64,000 nucleotides of DNA from NCBI GenBank assembly GCA_932294295.1, contig OW028584.1, positions 10,114,407-10,178,406 on the forward strand, given 5' to 3'. This DNA comes from Alitta virens. Lineage: Eukaryota > Annelida > Polychaeta > Phyllodocida > Nereididae. Of this stretch, positions 49,495 to 61,078 are shown one piece after another. Every line of letters starts with the position of its first letter. Position 1 is the stretch's first letter. Under the pieces are notes generated by a model. It had not been told where the DNA came from, did not search any database, and saw only the letters and a program-made list of their open reading frames with translations. A program made the position numbers and the translations under genes.

Positions 49495-51533
49495 GTGCGC
49501 CAGTCATTTGTAGCCAAGAACAACCCAGGCGTGCTCCACCAATATCAGCAGTTGCTGGTCTGGTTCCCCAATGATAGCGCCCACTACGTCATCGTGCGTC
49601 TGGAATTCACAGCCACCCTGAATGACGACAGAGACGTCTTTCACTACTTCCAAGACATCGACACCATGGCCAAGCGAAATATCACCTGAATCTGGGTAAC
49701 AAAGGCGAGACGGTTGTTTCAGACAACCCCACAGCCAAGTCCAGTCGACTGGACCTTCATGGATCCAGACGCGGCACCCGGATGTGTCTGAGAAGTAACA
49801 CCTGCCTCAAGTAACTTCTGACAAGCTTGTACAAGCCTGTAACTCTAGCCCGATGCAGTTCTGTGATATATAGTAAATGTAATATAGAGTGCCAGTCAAT
49901 ACGGATGCAAGGTCAACCTATACAGGCTCCTACGGTGCCCCCTTGGGGTCTAAGGTGTGCGCCAGTCATTTGTAGCCAAGAACAACCCAGGCGTGCTCCA
50001 CCAATATCAGCAGTTGCTGGTCTGGTTCCCCAATGATAGCGCCCACTACGTCATCGTGCGTCTGGAATTCACAGCCACCCTGAATGACGACAGAGACGTC
50101 TTTCACTACTTCCAAGACATCGACACCATGGCCAAGCGAAATATCACCTGAATCTGTGTAACAAAGGCGAGACGGTTGTTTCAGACAACCCCACAGCCAA
50201 GTCCAGTCGACTGGACCTTCATGGATCCAGACGCGGCACCCGGATGTGTCTGAGAAGTAACACCTGCCTCAAGTAACTTCTGACAAGCTTGTACAAGCCT
50301 GTAACTCTAGCCCGATCTAGTTCTGTGATATATAGTTCTAATGTAGAGTGCAAGTCAATACGGATGCAAGGTCAACCTATGCAGGATCCTCTGGGACCCC
50401 TTGGGGTCTAAGGTGTGCGCCAGTCATTCGTAACCAAGAACAACCCGGGCGAGCTCGACCAAAATCAGCAGTTGCTGGTCTGGTTCCCCAATTATGGCGC
50501 CTGCTACGTCTACGTCATCGTGCGTCTGGAATTCACAGCCACCCTAAATGATGACAGCGACGTCTTTCATTGCTACAAAGACATCGACACCACGGCCAAG
50601 CGAAATATCACCTGAATCTGGGTAACAAAGGCGACAATGTTGTTTCAGACAAGTGCCACTCACTCAACTCCACAGTCAAGTCCAGTCGACTGGACCTTCA
50701 AGGATCCAGACGCGGCACCCGGATGTGTCTGAGAAGTGTCACCTGCCTAAAGTAATTTGTGACAAGCTTGTACAAGCCTGTAACTCTAGCCCGATGCAGC
50801 TCTGGCACAACCAGGTCAATTTGGCCACCTGGTGCAACGGGCTGCGGCGTGTCAGCGCAAGATCACCTGTCAGCGCCAGACCAACTGCTGCTGCGGTAAC
50901 TATACCTCTTCCACGCATACAACCAGACAAGGCGGATTCTGGACGAGAGACAGGCTCCAATAGTGATATATAGCAAGGCTAATAATGACTGCAAGTCTAT
51001 ACGGATGGAAGGTCAACCTATTCAGGGTCCTCCGGGACCCCCTTGGGGTCTAAGGTGTGCGCCAGTCATTTGTAGCCAAGACCAACCCGGGCGCGCTCGA
51101 CCAAAATCAGCAGTTGCTAGTCTGGTTCCCCAATGATGGCGCCCACTACATCATCTTGCGTCTGGAATTCACATCCACCCAGAATGACGACAGCGACGTC
51201 TTTCACTGCTACCAAGACATCGAAACCACGGCCAAGCGAAATGTGACCTTAATCCGGGTAACAAAGGCGAGACTGTTGTTTCAGACAAGTGCCACTCACT
51301 CAACCCCACAGCCAAGTCCAGTCGACTGGACCTTCATGGATCCAGACGCGGCACCCGGATGTGTCTGAGAAGTGTCACCTGCCTAAAGTAACTTCTGACA
51401 AGCTTGTACAAGCCTGTAACTCTAGCCCGATGCAGTTCTGTGATATATAGTAAATGTAATATAGAGTGCCAGTCAATACGGATGCAAGGTCAACCTATAC
51501 AGGCTCCTAAGGGACCCCCTTGGGGTCTAAGGT
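49495..51533 (+). repeat. HOR unit 26, 2,039 bp, with diverged C*
   Basis: A 49495, a B-position A-like monomer 49957 (458), diverged C* 50415 (642) and D 51057 (477). The B-position monomer is marked by TACGGTGCCC (49936-49937) and CTGTGTAAC (50157). D carries ATCTTGCG at 51156 and leader differences such as ACGGATGGAAGG. The 2,039-bp length comes from the 6-bp insertion in C*. Confidence 0.91.
50415..51056 (+). repeat. Diverged C* monomer, copy 1 (642 bp)
   Basis: A C-class monomer that differs from ordinary C at many positions. Examples are CATTCGTAACC for CATTTGTAGCC, GAGCTCGACC, CCAATTATGGCGCC, GCGACAATGTTG, TAATTTGTGACAAGC and CTGTCAGCGCC. It has a 6-bp tandem duplication TACGTCTACGTC at 50505-50516, which accounts for 642 rather than 636 bp. 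It keeps the C-specific segment, and its tail GGATGTGTCTGAGAAG is D-like rather than the usual C tail. It is the most diverged monomer type in the window. Confidence 0.9.
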
Positions 51534-54042
51534 GTGCGCCAGTCATTTGTAGCCAAGAACAACCCAGGCGTGCTCCACCAATATCAGCAGTTGCTGGTCT
51601 GGTTCCCCAATGATAGCGCCCACTACGTCATCGTGCGTCTGGAATTCACAGCCACCCTGAATGACGACAGAGACGTCTTTCACTACTTCCAAGACATCGA
51701 CACCATGGCCAAGCGAAATATCACCTGAATCTGGGTAACAAAGGGGAGACGGTTGTTTCAGACAACCCCACAGCCAAGTCCAGTCGACTGGACCTTCATG
51801 GATCCAGACGCGGCACCCGGATGTGTCTGAGAAGTAACACCTGCCTCAAGTAACTTCTGACAAGCTTGTACAAGCCTGTAACTCTAGCCCGATGCAGTTC
51901 TGTGATATATAGTAAATGTAATATAGAGTGCCAGTCAATACGGATGCAAGGTCAACCTATACAGGCTCCTACGGGACCCCCTTGGGGTCTAAGGTGTGCG
52001 CCAGTCATTTGTAGCCAAGAACAACCCAGGCGTGCTCCACCAATATCAGCAGTTGCTGGTCTGGTTCCCCAATGATAGCGCCCACTACGTCATCGTGCGT
52101 CTGGAATTCACAGCCACCCTGAATGACGACAAAGACGTCTTTCACTACTTCCAAGACATCGACACCATGGCCAAGCGAAATATCACCTGAATCTGGGTAA
52201 CAAAGGCGAGACGGTTGTTTCAGACAACCCCACAGCCAAGTCCAGTCGACTGGACCTTCATGGATCCAGACGCGGCACCCGGATGTGTCTGAGAAGTGTC
52301 ACCTGCCTCAAGTAACTTCTGACAAGCTTGTACAAGCCTGTAACTCTAGCCCGATCCAGTTCTGTGATATATAGTTCTAATATAGAGTGCAAGTCAATAC
52401 GGATGCAAGGTCAACCTATACAGGATCCTCTGGGACCCCTTGGGGTCTAAGGTGTGCGCCAGTCATTTGTAGCCAAGAACAACCCGGGCGTGCTCGACCA
52501 AAATCAGCAGTTGCTGGTCTGGTTCCCCAATGATGGCGCCCACTACGTCATCGTGCGTCTGGAATTCACAGCCACCCTGAATGATCACAGCGACGTCTTT
52601 CACTGCTACAAAGACATCGACACCACGGCCAAGCGAAATGTCACCTGAATCCGGGTAACAAAGGCGACACTGTTGTTTCAGACAAGTGCCACTCACTCAA
52701 CCCCACAGTCAAGTCCAGTCGACTGGACCTTCAAGGATCCAGACGCGGCACCCGGATAAGTGAGAGAAATGTCACCTGCCTAAAGTAACTTCTGACAAGT
52801 TTGTACAAGCCTGAAACTCTAGCCCGATGCAGCTCTGGCACAACCAGGTCAATTTGGCCACCTGGCGCAACGGGCTGCGGCGTGTCAGCGCAAGATCACC
52901 TGTCCGCACCAGACCAACTGCTGCTGCGGTAACTATACCTCTTCCACGCGTACAACCAGACAAGGCGGATTCTGGACGAGAGGCTGGCTCCAATAGTGAT
53001 ATATAGCAAAGCTAATAATGACTGCAAGTCAATACGGATGCAAGGTCAACCTATTCAGGGTCCTCCGGCACCCCCTTGGGGTCTAAGGTGTGCGCCAGTC
53101 ATTTGAAGCCAAGACCAACCCGGGCGCGCTCGACCAAAATCAGCAGTTGCTAGTCTGGTTCCCCAATGATGGCGCCCACTACATCATCGTGCGTCTGGAA
53201 TTCACATCCACCCAGAATGACGACAGCGACGTCTTTCACTGCTACCAAGACATCGAAACCACGGCCAAGCGAAATGTGACCTTAATCCGGGTAACAAAGG
53301 CGAGACTGTTGTTTCAGACAAGTGCCACTCACTCAACCCCACAGCCAAGTCCAGTCGACTGGACCTTCATGGATCCAGACGCGGCACCCGGATGTGTCTG
53401 AGAAGTGTCACCTGCCTAAAGTAACTTCTGACAAGCTTGTACAAGCCTGTAACTCTAGCCCGATGCAGTTCTGTGATATATAGTAAATGTAATATAGAGT
53501 GCCAGTCAATACGGATGCAAGGTCAACCTATACAGGATCCTCTGGGACCCCTTGGGGTCTAAGGTGTGCGCCAGTCATTTGTAGCCAAGACCAACCCGGG
53601 CGCGCTCGACCAAAATCAGCAGTTGCTAGTCTGGTTCCCCAATGATGGCGCCCACTACATCATCGTGCGTCTGGAATTCACATCCACCCAGAATGACGAC
53701 AGCGACGTCTTTCACTGCTACCAAGACATCGAAACCACGGCCAAGCGAAATGTGACCTTAATCCGGGTAACAAAGGCGAGACTGTTGTTTCAGACAAGTG
53801 CCACTCACTCAACCCCACAGCCAAGTCCAGTAGACTGGACCTTCATGGATCCAGACGCGGCACCCGGATGTGTCTGAGAAGTGTCACCTGCCTAAAGTAA
53901 CTTCTGACAAGCTTGTACAAGCCTGTAACTCTAGCCCGATGCAGTTCTGTGATATATAGTAAATGTAATATAGAGTGCCAGTCAATACGGATGCAAGGTC
54001 AACCTATACAGGCTCCTACGGGACCCCCTTGGGGTCTAAGGT
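51534..54042 (+). repeat. HOR unit 27, 2,509 bp, A-B-C-D-D'
   Basis: A 51534, B-position A-like 51996 (with A at 52132), C 52454, D 53090 (476), D' 53566 (477). Markers shared 2,971 bp downstream are 52132, 52759 (GGATAAGTG), 52866 (CTGGCGCAAC) and 53106 (CATTTGAAGCC). D' repeats the D' of unit 25 at an offset of 4,548 bp. The 16-bp palindrome is broken in D' at about 53832 (AGTAGACTGG). Confidence 0.91.
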
Positions 54043-56537
54043 GTGCGCCAGTCATTTGTAGCCAAGAACAACCCAGGCGTGCTCCACCAATATCAGCAGT
54101 TGCTGGTCTGGTTCCCCAATGATAGCGCCCACTACGTCATCGTGCGTCTGGAATTCACAGCCACCCTGAATGACGACAGAGACGTCTTTCACTACTTCCA
54201 AGACATCGACACCATGGCCAAGCGAAATATCACCTGAATCTGGGTAACAAAGGCGAGACGGTTGTTTCAGACAACCCCACAGCCAAGTCCAGTCGACTGG
54301 ACCTTCATGGATCCAGACGCGGCACCCGGATGTGTCTGAGAAGTAACACCTGCCTCAAGTAACTTCTGACAAGCTTGTACAAGCCTGTAACTCTAGCCCG
54401 ATGCAGTTCTGTGATATATAGTAAATGTAATATAGAGTGCCAGTCAATACGGATGCAAGGTCAACCTATACAGGCTCCTACGGTGCCCCCTTGGGGTCTA
54501 AGGTGTGCGCCAGTCATTTGTAGCCAAGAACAACCCAGGCGTGCTCCACCAATATCAGCAGTTGCTGGTCTGGTTCCCCAATGATAGCGCCCACTACGTC
54601 ATCGTGCGTCTGGAATTCACAGCCACCCTGAATGACGACAGAGACGTCTTTCACTACTTCCAAGACATCGACACCATGGCCAAGCGAAATATCACCTGAA
54701 TCTGTGTAACAAAGGCGAGACGGTTGTTTCAGACAACCCCACAGCCAAGTCCAGTCGACTGGACCTTCATGGATCCAGACGCGGCACCCGGATGTGTCTG
54801 AGAAGTAACACCTGCCTCAAGTAACTTCTGACAAGCTTGTACAAGCCTGTAACTCTAGCCCGATGCAGTTCTGTGATATATAGTAAATGTAATATAGAGT
54901 GCCAGTCAATACGGATGCAAGGTCAACCTATACAGGCTCCTACGGGACCCCCTTGGGGTCTAAGGTGTGCGCCAGTCATTTGTAGCCAAGAACAACCCAG
55001 GCGTGCTCCACCAATATCAGCAGTTGCTGGTCTGGTTCCCCAATGATAGCGCCCACTACGTCATCGTGCGTCTGGAATTCACAGCCACCCTGAATGACGA
55101 CAAAGACGTCTTTCACTACTTCCAAGACATCGACACCATGGCCAAGCGAAATATCACCTGAATCTGGGTAACAAAGGCGAGACGGTTGTTTCAGACAACC
55201 CCACAGCCAAGTCCAGTCGACTGGACCTTCATGGATCCAGACGCGGCACCCGGATGTGTCTGAGAAGTGTCACCTGCCTCAAGTAACTTCTGACAAGCTT
55301 GTACAAGCCTGTAACTCTAGCCCGATCCAGTTCTGTGATATATAGTTCTAATATAGAGTGCAAGTCAATACGGATGCAAGGTCAACCTATACAGGATCCT
55401 CTGGGACCCCTTGGGGTCTAAGGTGTGCGCCAGTCATTTGTAGCCAAGAACAACCCGGGCGTGCTCGACCAAAATCAGCAGTTGCTGGTCTGGTTCCCCA
55501 ATGATGGCGCCCACTACGTCATCGTGCGTCTGGAATTCACAGCCACCCTGAATGATCACAGCGACGTCTTTCACTGCTACAAAGACATCGACACCACGGC
55601 CAAGCGAAATGTCACCTGAATCCGGGTAACAAAGGCGACACTGTTGTTTCAGACAAGTGCCACTCACTCAACCCCACAGTCAAGTCCAGTCGACTGGACC
55701 TTCAAGGATCCAGACGCGGCACCCGGATAAGTGAGAGAAATGTCACCTGCCTAAAGTAACTTCTGACAAGTTTGTACAAGCCTGAAACTCTAGCCCGATG
55801 CAGCTCTGGCACAACCAGGTCAATTTGGCCACCTGGCGCAACGGGCTGCGGCGTGTCAGCGCAAGATCACCTGTCCGCACCAGACCAACTGCTGCTGCGG
55901 TAACTATACCTCTTCCACGCGTACAACCAGACAAGGCGGATTCTGGACGAGAGGCTGGCTCCAATAGTGATATATAGCAAAGCTAATAATGACTGCAAGT
56001 CAATACGGATGCAAGGTCAACCTATTCAGGGTCCTCCGGCACCCCCTTGGGGTCTAAGGTGTGCGCCAGTCATTTGAAGCCAAGACCAACCCGGGCGCGC
56101 TCGACCAAAATCAGCAGTTGCTAGTCTGGTTCCCCAATGATGGCGCCCACTACATCATCGTGCGTCTGGAATTCACATCCACCCAGAATGACGACAGCGA
56201 CGTCTTTCACTGCTACCAAGACATCGAAACCACGGCCAAGCGAAATGTGACCTTAATCCGGGTAACAAAGGCGAGACTGTTGTTTCAGACAAGTGCCACT
56301 CACTCAACCCCACAGCCATGTCCAGTCGACTGGACCTTCATGGATCCAGACGCGGCACCCGGATGTGTCTGAGAAGTGTCACCTGCCTAAAGTAACTTCT
56401 GACAAGCTTGTACAAGCCTGTAACTCTAGCCCGATGCAGTTCTGTGATATATAGTAAATGTAATATAGAGTGCCAGTCAATACGGATGCAAGGTCAACCT
56501 ATACAGGCTCCTACGGGACCCCCTTGGGGTCTAAGGT
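54043..56537 (+). repeat. HOR unit 28, 2,495 bp, A-A'-A''-C-D
   Basis: A 54043, 54505 (462; markers 54484 and 54705 copy unit 26), 54967 (458; marker 55103 copies unit 27), C 55425 and D 56061. The unit is a splice of two segmental duplications. Its first part matches unit 26 at 4,548 bp offset and its second matches unit 27 at 2,971 bp offset. Confidence 0.91.
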
Positions 56538-58114
56538 GTGCGCCAGTCATTTGTAGCCAAGAACAACCCAGGCGTGCTCCACCAATATCAGCAGTTGCTG
56601 GTCTGGTTCCCCAATGATAGCGCCCACTACGTCATCGTGCGTCTGGAATTCACAGCCACCCTGAATGACGACAGAGACGTCTTTCACTACTTCCAAGACA
56701 TCGACACCATGGCCAAGCGAAATATCACCTGAATCTGGGTAACAAAGGCGAGACGGTTGTTTCAGACAACCCCACAGCCAAGTCCAGTCGACTGGACCTT
56801 CATGGATCCAGACGCGGCACCCGGATGTGTCTGAGAAGTAACACCTGCCTCAAGTAACTTCTGACAAGCTTGTACAAGCCTGTAACTCTAGCCCGATCTA
56901 GTTCTGTGATATATAGTTCTAATGTAGAGTGCAAGTCAATACGGATGCAAGGTCAACCTATGCAGGATCCTCTGGGACCCCTTGGGGTCTAAGGTGTGCG
57001 CCAGTCATTCGTAACCAAGAACAACCCGGGCGAGCTCGACCAAAATCAGCAGTTGCTGGTCTGGTTCCCCAATTATGGCGCCTGCTACGTCTACGTCATC
57101 GTGCGTCTGGAATTCACAGCCACCCTAAATGATGACAGCGACGTCTTTCACTGCTACCAAGACATCGACACCACGGCCAAGCGAAATATCACCTGAATCT
57201 GGGTAACAAAGGCGACAATGTTGTTTCAGACAAGTGCCACTCACTCAACCCCACAGTCAAGTCCAGTCGACTGGACCTTCAAGGATCCAGACGCGGCACC
57301 CGGATGTGTCTGAGAAGTGTCACCTGCCTAAAGTAATTTGTGACAAGCTTGTACAAGCCTGTAACTCTAGCCCGATGCAGCTCTGGCACAACCAGGTCAA
57401 TTTGGCCACCTGGTGCAACGGGCTGCGGCGTGTCAGCGCAAGATCACCTGTCAGCGCCAGACCAACAGCTGCTGCGGTAACTATACCTCTTCCACGCATA
57501 CAACCAGACAAGGCGGATTCTGGACGAGAGGCAGGCTCCAATAGTGATATATAGCAAGGCTAATAATGACTGCAAGTCAATACGGATGGAAGGTCAACCT
57601 ATTCAGGGTCCTCCGGCACCCCCTTGGGGTCTAAGGTGTGCGCCAGTCATTTGTAGCCAAGAACAACCCGGGCGTGCTCGACCAAAATCAGCAGTTGCTG
57701 GTCTGGTTCCCCAATGATAGCGCCCACTACGTCATCGTGCGTCTGGAATTCACAGCCACCCAGAATGACGACAGCGACGTCTTTCACTGCTACCAAGACA
57801 TCGAAACCACGGCCAAGCGAAATGTGACCTTAATCCGGGTAACAAAGGCGAGACTGTTGTTTCAGACAAGTGCCACTCACTCAACCCCACAGCCATGTCC
57901 AGTCGACTGGACCTTCATGGATCCAGACGCGGCACCCGGATGTGTCTGAGAAGTAACACCTGCCTCAAGTAACTTCTGACAAGCTTGTACAAGCCTGTAA
58001 CTCTAGCCCGATGCAGTTCAGTGATATATAGTAAATGTAATATAGAGTGCCAGTCAATACGGATGCAAGGTCAACCTATACAGGCTCCTACGGGACCCCC
58101 TTGGGGTCTAAGGT
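56538..58114 (+). repeat. HOR unit 29, 1,577 bp, A-C*-chimera
   Basis: A 56538 (458), C* 56996 (642) and a chimeric monomer 57638 (477). No B is present. The chimera starts like B' (GTGCTCGACC, ATAGCGCCC), changes to D at CACCCAGAATGACGACAGCG, and ends with an A-type tail GAGAAGTAACACC, so it has at least two switches. A private T-to-A change is near 58020 (CAGTTCAGTG). Confidence 0.9.
56996..57637 (+). repeat. Diverged C* monomer, copy 2 (642 bp)
   Basis: It matches the C* at 50415 at an offset of 6,581 bp, including the 6-bp duplication (57086-57097), CATTCGTAACC and GAGCTCGACC. The two copies differ at several sites: CACTGCTACCAAG here versus CATTGCTACAAAG there, GAGGCAGGC versus GAGACAGGC, and ACCAACAGCTG versus ACCAACTGCTG. 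The duplication is therefore older than those among ordinary units, or one copy has been partly converted. Confidence 0.9.
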
Positions 58115-60143
58115 GTGCGCCAGTCATTTGTAGCCAAGAACAACCCAGGCGTGCTCCACCAATATCAGCAGTTGCTGGTCTGGTTCCCCAATGATAGCGC
58201 CCACTACGTCATCGTGCGTCTGGAATTCACAGCCACCCTGAATGACGACAGAGACGTCTTTCACTACTTCCAAGACATCGACACCATGGCCAAGCGAAAT
58301 ATCACCTGAATCTGGGTAACAAAGGCGAGACGGTTGTTTCAGACAACCCCACAGCCAAGTCCAGTCGACTGGACCTTCATGGATCCAGACGCGGCACCCG
58401 GATGTGTCTGAGAAGTGTCACCTGCCTCAAGTAACTTCTGACAAGCTTGTACAAGCCTGTAACTCTAGCCCGATCCAGTTCTGTGATATATAGTTCTAAT
58501 ATAGAGTGCAAGTCAATACGGATGCAAGGTCAACCTATACAGGATTATCTGGGACCCCTTGGGGTCTAAGGTGTGCGCCAGTCATTTGTAGCCAAGAACA
58601 ACCCGGGCGTGCTCGACCAAAATCAGCAGTTGCTGGTCTGGTTCCCCAATGATAGCGCCCACTACGTCATCGTGCGTCTGGAATTCACAGCCACCCTGAA
58701 TGACGACAGAGACGTCTTTCACTACTTCCAAGACATCGACACCATGGCCAAGCGAAATATCACCTGAATCTGGGTAACAAAGGCGAGACGGTTGTTTCAG
58801 ACAACCCCACAGCCAAGTCCAGTCGACTGGACCTTCATGGATCCAGACGCGGCACCCGGATGTGTCTGAGAAGTGTCACCTGCCTCAAGTAACTTCTGAC
58901 AAGCTTGTACAAGCCTGTAACTCTAGCCCGATCCAGTTCTGTGATATATAGTTCTAATATAGAGTGCAAGTCAATACGGATGCAAGGTCAACCTATACAG
59001 GATCCTCTGGGACCCCTTGGGGTCTAAGGTGTGTGCCAGTCATTTGTAGCCAAGAACAACCCGGGCGTGCTCGACCAAAATCAGCAGTTGCTGGTCTGGT
59101 TCCCCAATGATGGCGCCCACTACGTCATCGTGCGTCTGGAATTCACAGCCACCCTGAATGATCACAGCGACGTCTTTCACTGCTACAAAGACATCGACAC
59201 CACGGCCAAGCGAAATGTCACCTGAATCCGGGTAACAAAGGCGACACTGTTGTTTCAGACAAGTGCCACTCACTCAACCCCACAGTCAAGTCCAGTCGAC
59301 TGGACCTTCAAGGATCCAGACGCGGCACCCGGATATGTGAGAGAAATGTCACCTGCCTAAAGTAACTTCTGACAAGTTTGTACAAGCCTGAAACTCTAGC
59401 CCGATGCAGCTCTGGCACAACCAGGTCAATTTGGCCACCTGGTGCAACGGGCTGCGGCGTGTCAGCGCAAGATCACCTGTCCGCACCAGACCAACTGCTG
59501 CTGCGGTAACTATACCTCTTCCACGCGTACAACCAGACAAGGCGGATTCTGGACGAGAGGCTGGCTCCAATAGTGATATATAGCAAAGCTAATAATGACT
59601 GCAAGTCAATACGGATGCAAGGTCAACCTATTCAGGGTCCTCCGGCACCCCCTTGGGGTCTAAGGTGTGCGCCAGTCATTTGAAGCCAAGACCAACCCGG
59701 GCGCGCTCGACCAAAATCAGCAGTTGCTAGTCTGGTTCCCCAATGATGGCGCCCACTACATCATCTTGCGTCTGGAATTCACATCCACCCAGAATGACGA
59801 CAGCGACGTCTTTCACTGCTACCAAGACATCGAAACCACGGCCAAGCGAAATGTGACCTTAATCCGGGTAACAAAGGCGAGACTGTTGTTTCAGACAAGT
59901 GCCACTCACTCAACCCCACAGCCAAGTCCAGTCGACTGGACCTTCATGGATCCAGACGCGGCACCCGGATGTGTCTGAGAAGTGTCACCTGCCTAAAGTA
60001 ACTTCTGACAAGCTTGTACAAGCCTGTAACTCTAGCCCGATGCAGTTCTGTGATATATAGTAAATGTAATATAGAGTGCCAGTCAATACGGATGCAAGGT
60101 CAACCTATACAGGCTCCTACGGGACCCCCTTGGGGTCTAAGGT
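58115..60143 (+). repeat. HOR unit 30, 2,029 bp, A-B'-C-D
   Basis: A 58115 (458), B' 58573 (458) with a C-type leader reading AGGATTATCTGGG, C 59031 and D 59667. C starts GTGTGCCAGTC because of a CpG C-to-T change at 59034 in the otherwise invariant landmark. D combines T-to-A at 59683, as in units 27 and 28, with ATCTTGCG near 59766, as in unit 26, so it is a recombinant D. Confidence 0.91.
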
Positions 60144-61078
60144 GTGCGCCAGTCATTTGTAGCCAAGAACAACCCAGGCGTGCTCCACCAATATCAGCAG
60201 TTGCTGGTCTGGTTCCCCAATGATAGCGCCCACTACGTCATCGTGCGTCTGGAATTCACAGCCACCCTGAATGATGACAGAGACGTCTTTCACTACTTCC
60301 AAGACATCGACACCATGGCCAAGCGAAATATCACCTGAATCTGGGTAACAAAGGCGAGACGGTTGTTTCAGACAACCCCACAGCCAAGTCCAGTCGACTG
60401 GACCTTCATGGATCCAGACGCGGCACCCGGATGTGTCTGAGAAGTGTCACCTGCCTCAAGTAACTTCTGACAAGCTTGTACAAGCCTGTAACTCTAGCCC
60501 GATCCAGTTCTGTGATATATAGTTCTAATATAGAGTGCAAGTCAATACGGATGCAAGGTCAACCTATACAGGATCCTCTGGGACCCCTTGGGGTCTAAGG
60601 TGTGCGCCAGTCATTTGTAGCCAAGAACAACCCGGGCGTGCTCGACCAAAATCAGCAGTTGCTGGTCTGGTTCCCCAATGATAGCGCCCACTACGTCATC
60701 GTGCGTCTGGAATTCACAGCCACCCAGAATGACGACAGCGACGTCTTTCACTGCTACCAAGACATCGAAACCACGGCCAAGCGAAATGTGACCTTAATCC
60801 GGGTAACAAAGGCGAGACTGTTGTTTCAGACAGGTGCCACTCACTCAACCCCACAGCCATGTCCAGTCGACTGGACCTTCATGGATCCAGACGCGGCACC
60901 CGGATGTGTCTGAGAAGTGTCACCTGCCTAAAGTAACTTCTGACAAGCTTGTACAAGCCTGTAACTCTAGCCCGATGCAGTTCTGTGATATATAGTAAAT
61001 GTAATATAGAGTGCCAGTCAATACGGATGCAAGGTCAACCTATACAGGCTCCTACGGGACCCCCTTGGGGTCTAAGGT
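60144..61078 (+). repeat. HOR unit 31, 935 bp, A plus B'/D chimera
   Basis: A 60144 (458) with a CpG C-to-T change at 60275. A chimera at 60602 (477) starts B'-like and becomes D-like at CACCCAGAATGACG (about 60718-60730). It resembles the chimera of unit 29, but its tail is D-type (GTGTCACCTGCCTAAAG). A private A-to-G change makes ACAGGTGCC near 60832. Confidence 0.91.

Noticed and set aside
50415..50450. CENP-B box in C* (TTCGTAACCAAGAACAACCC)
   Set aside because: It has TTCG, but the required A and CGGG are not at the consensus spacing. I found no match in any monomer class.
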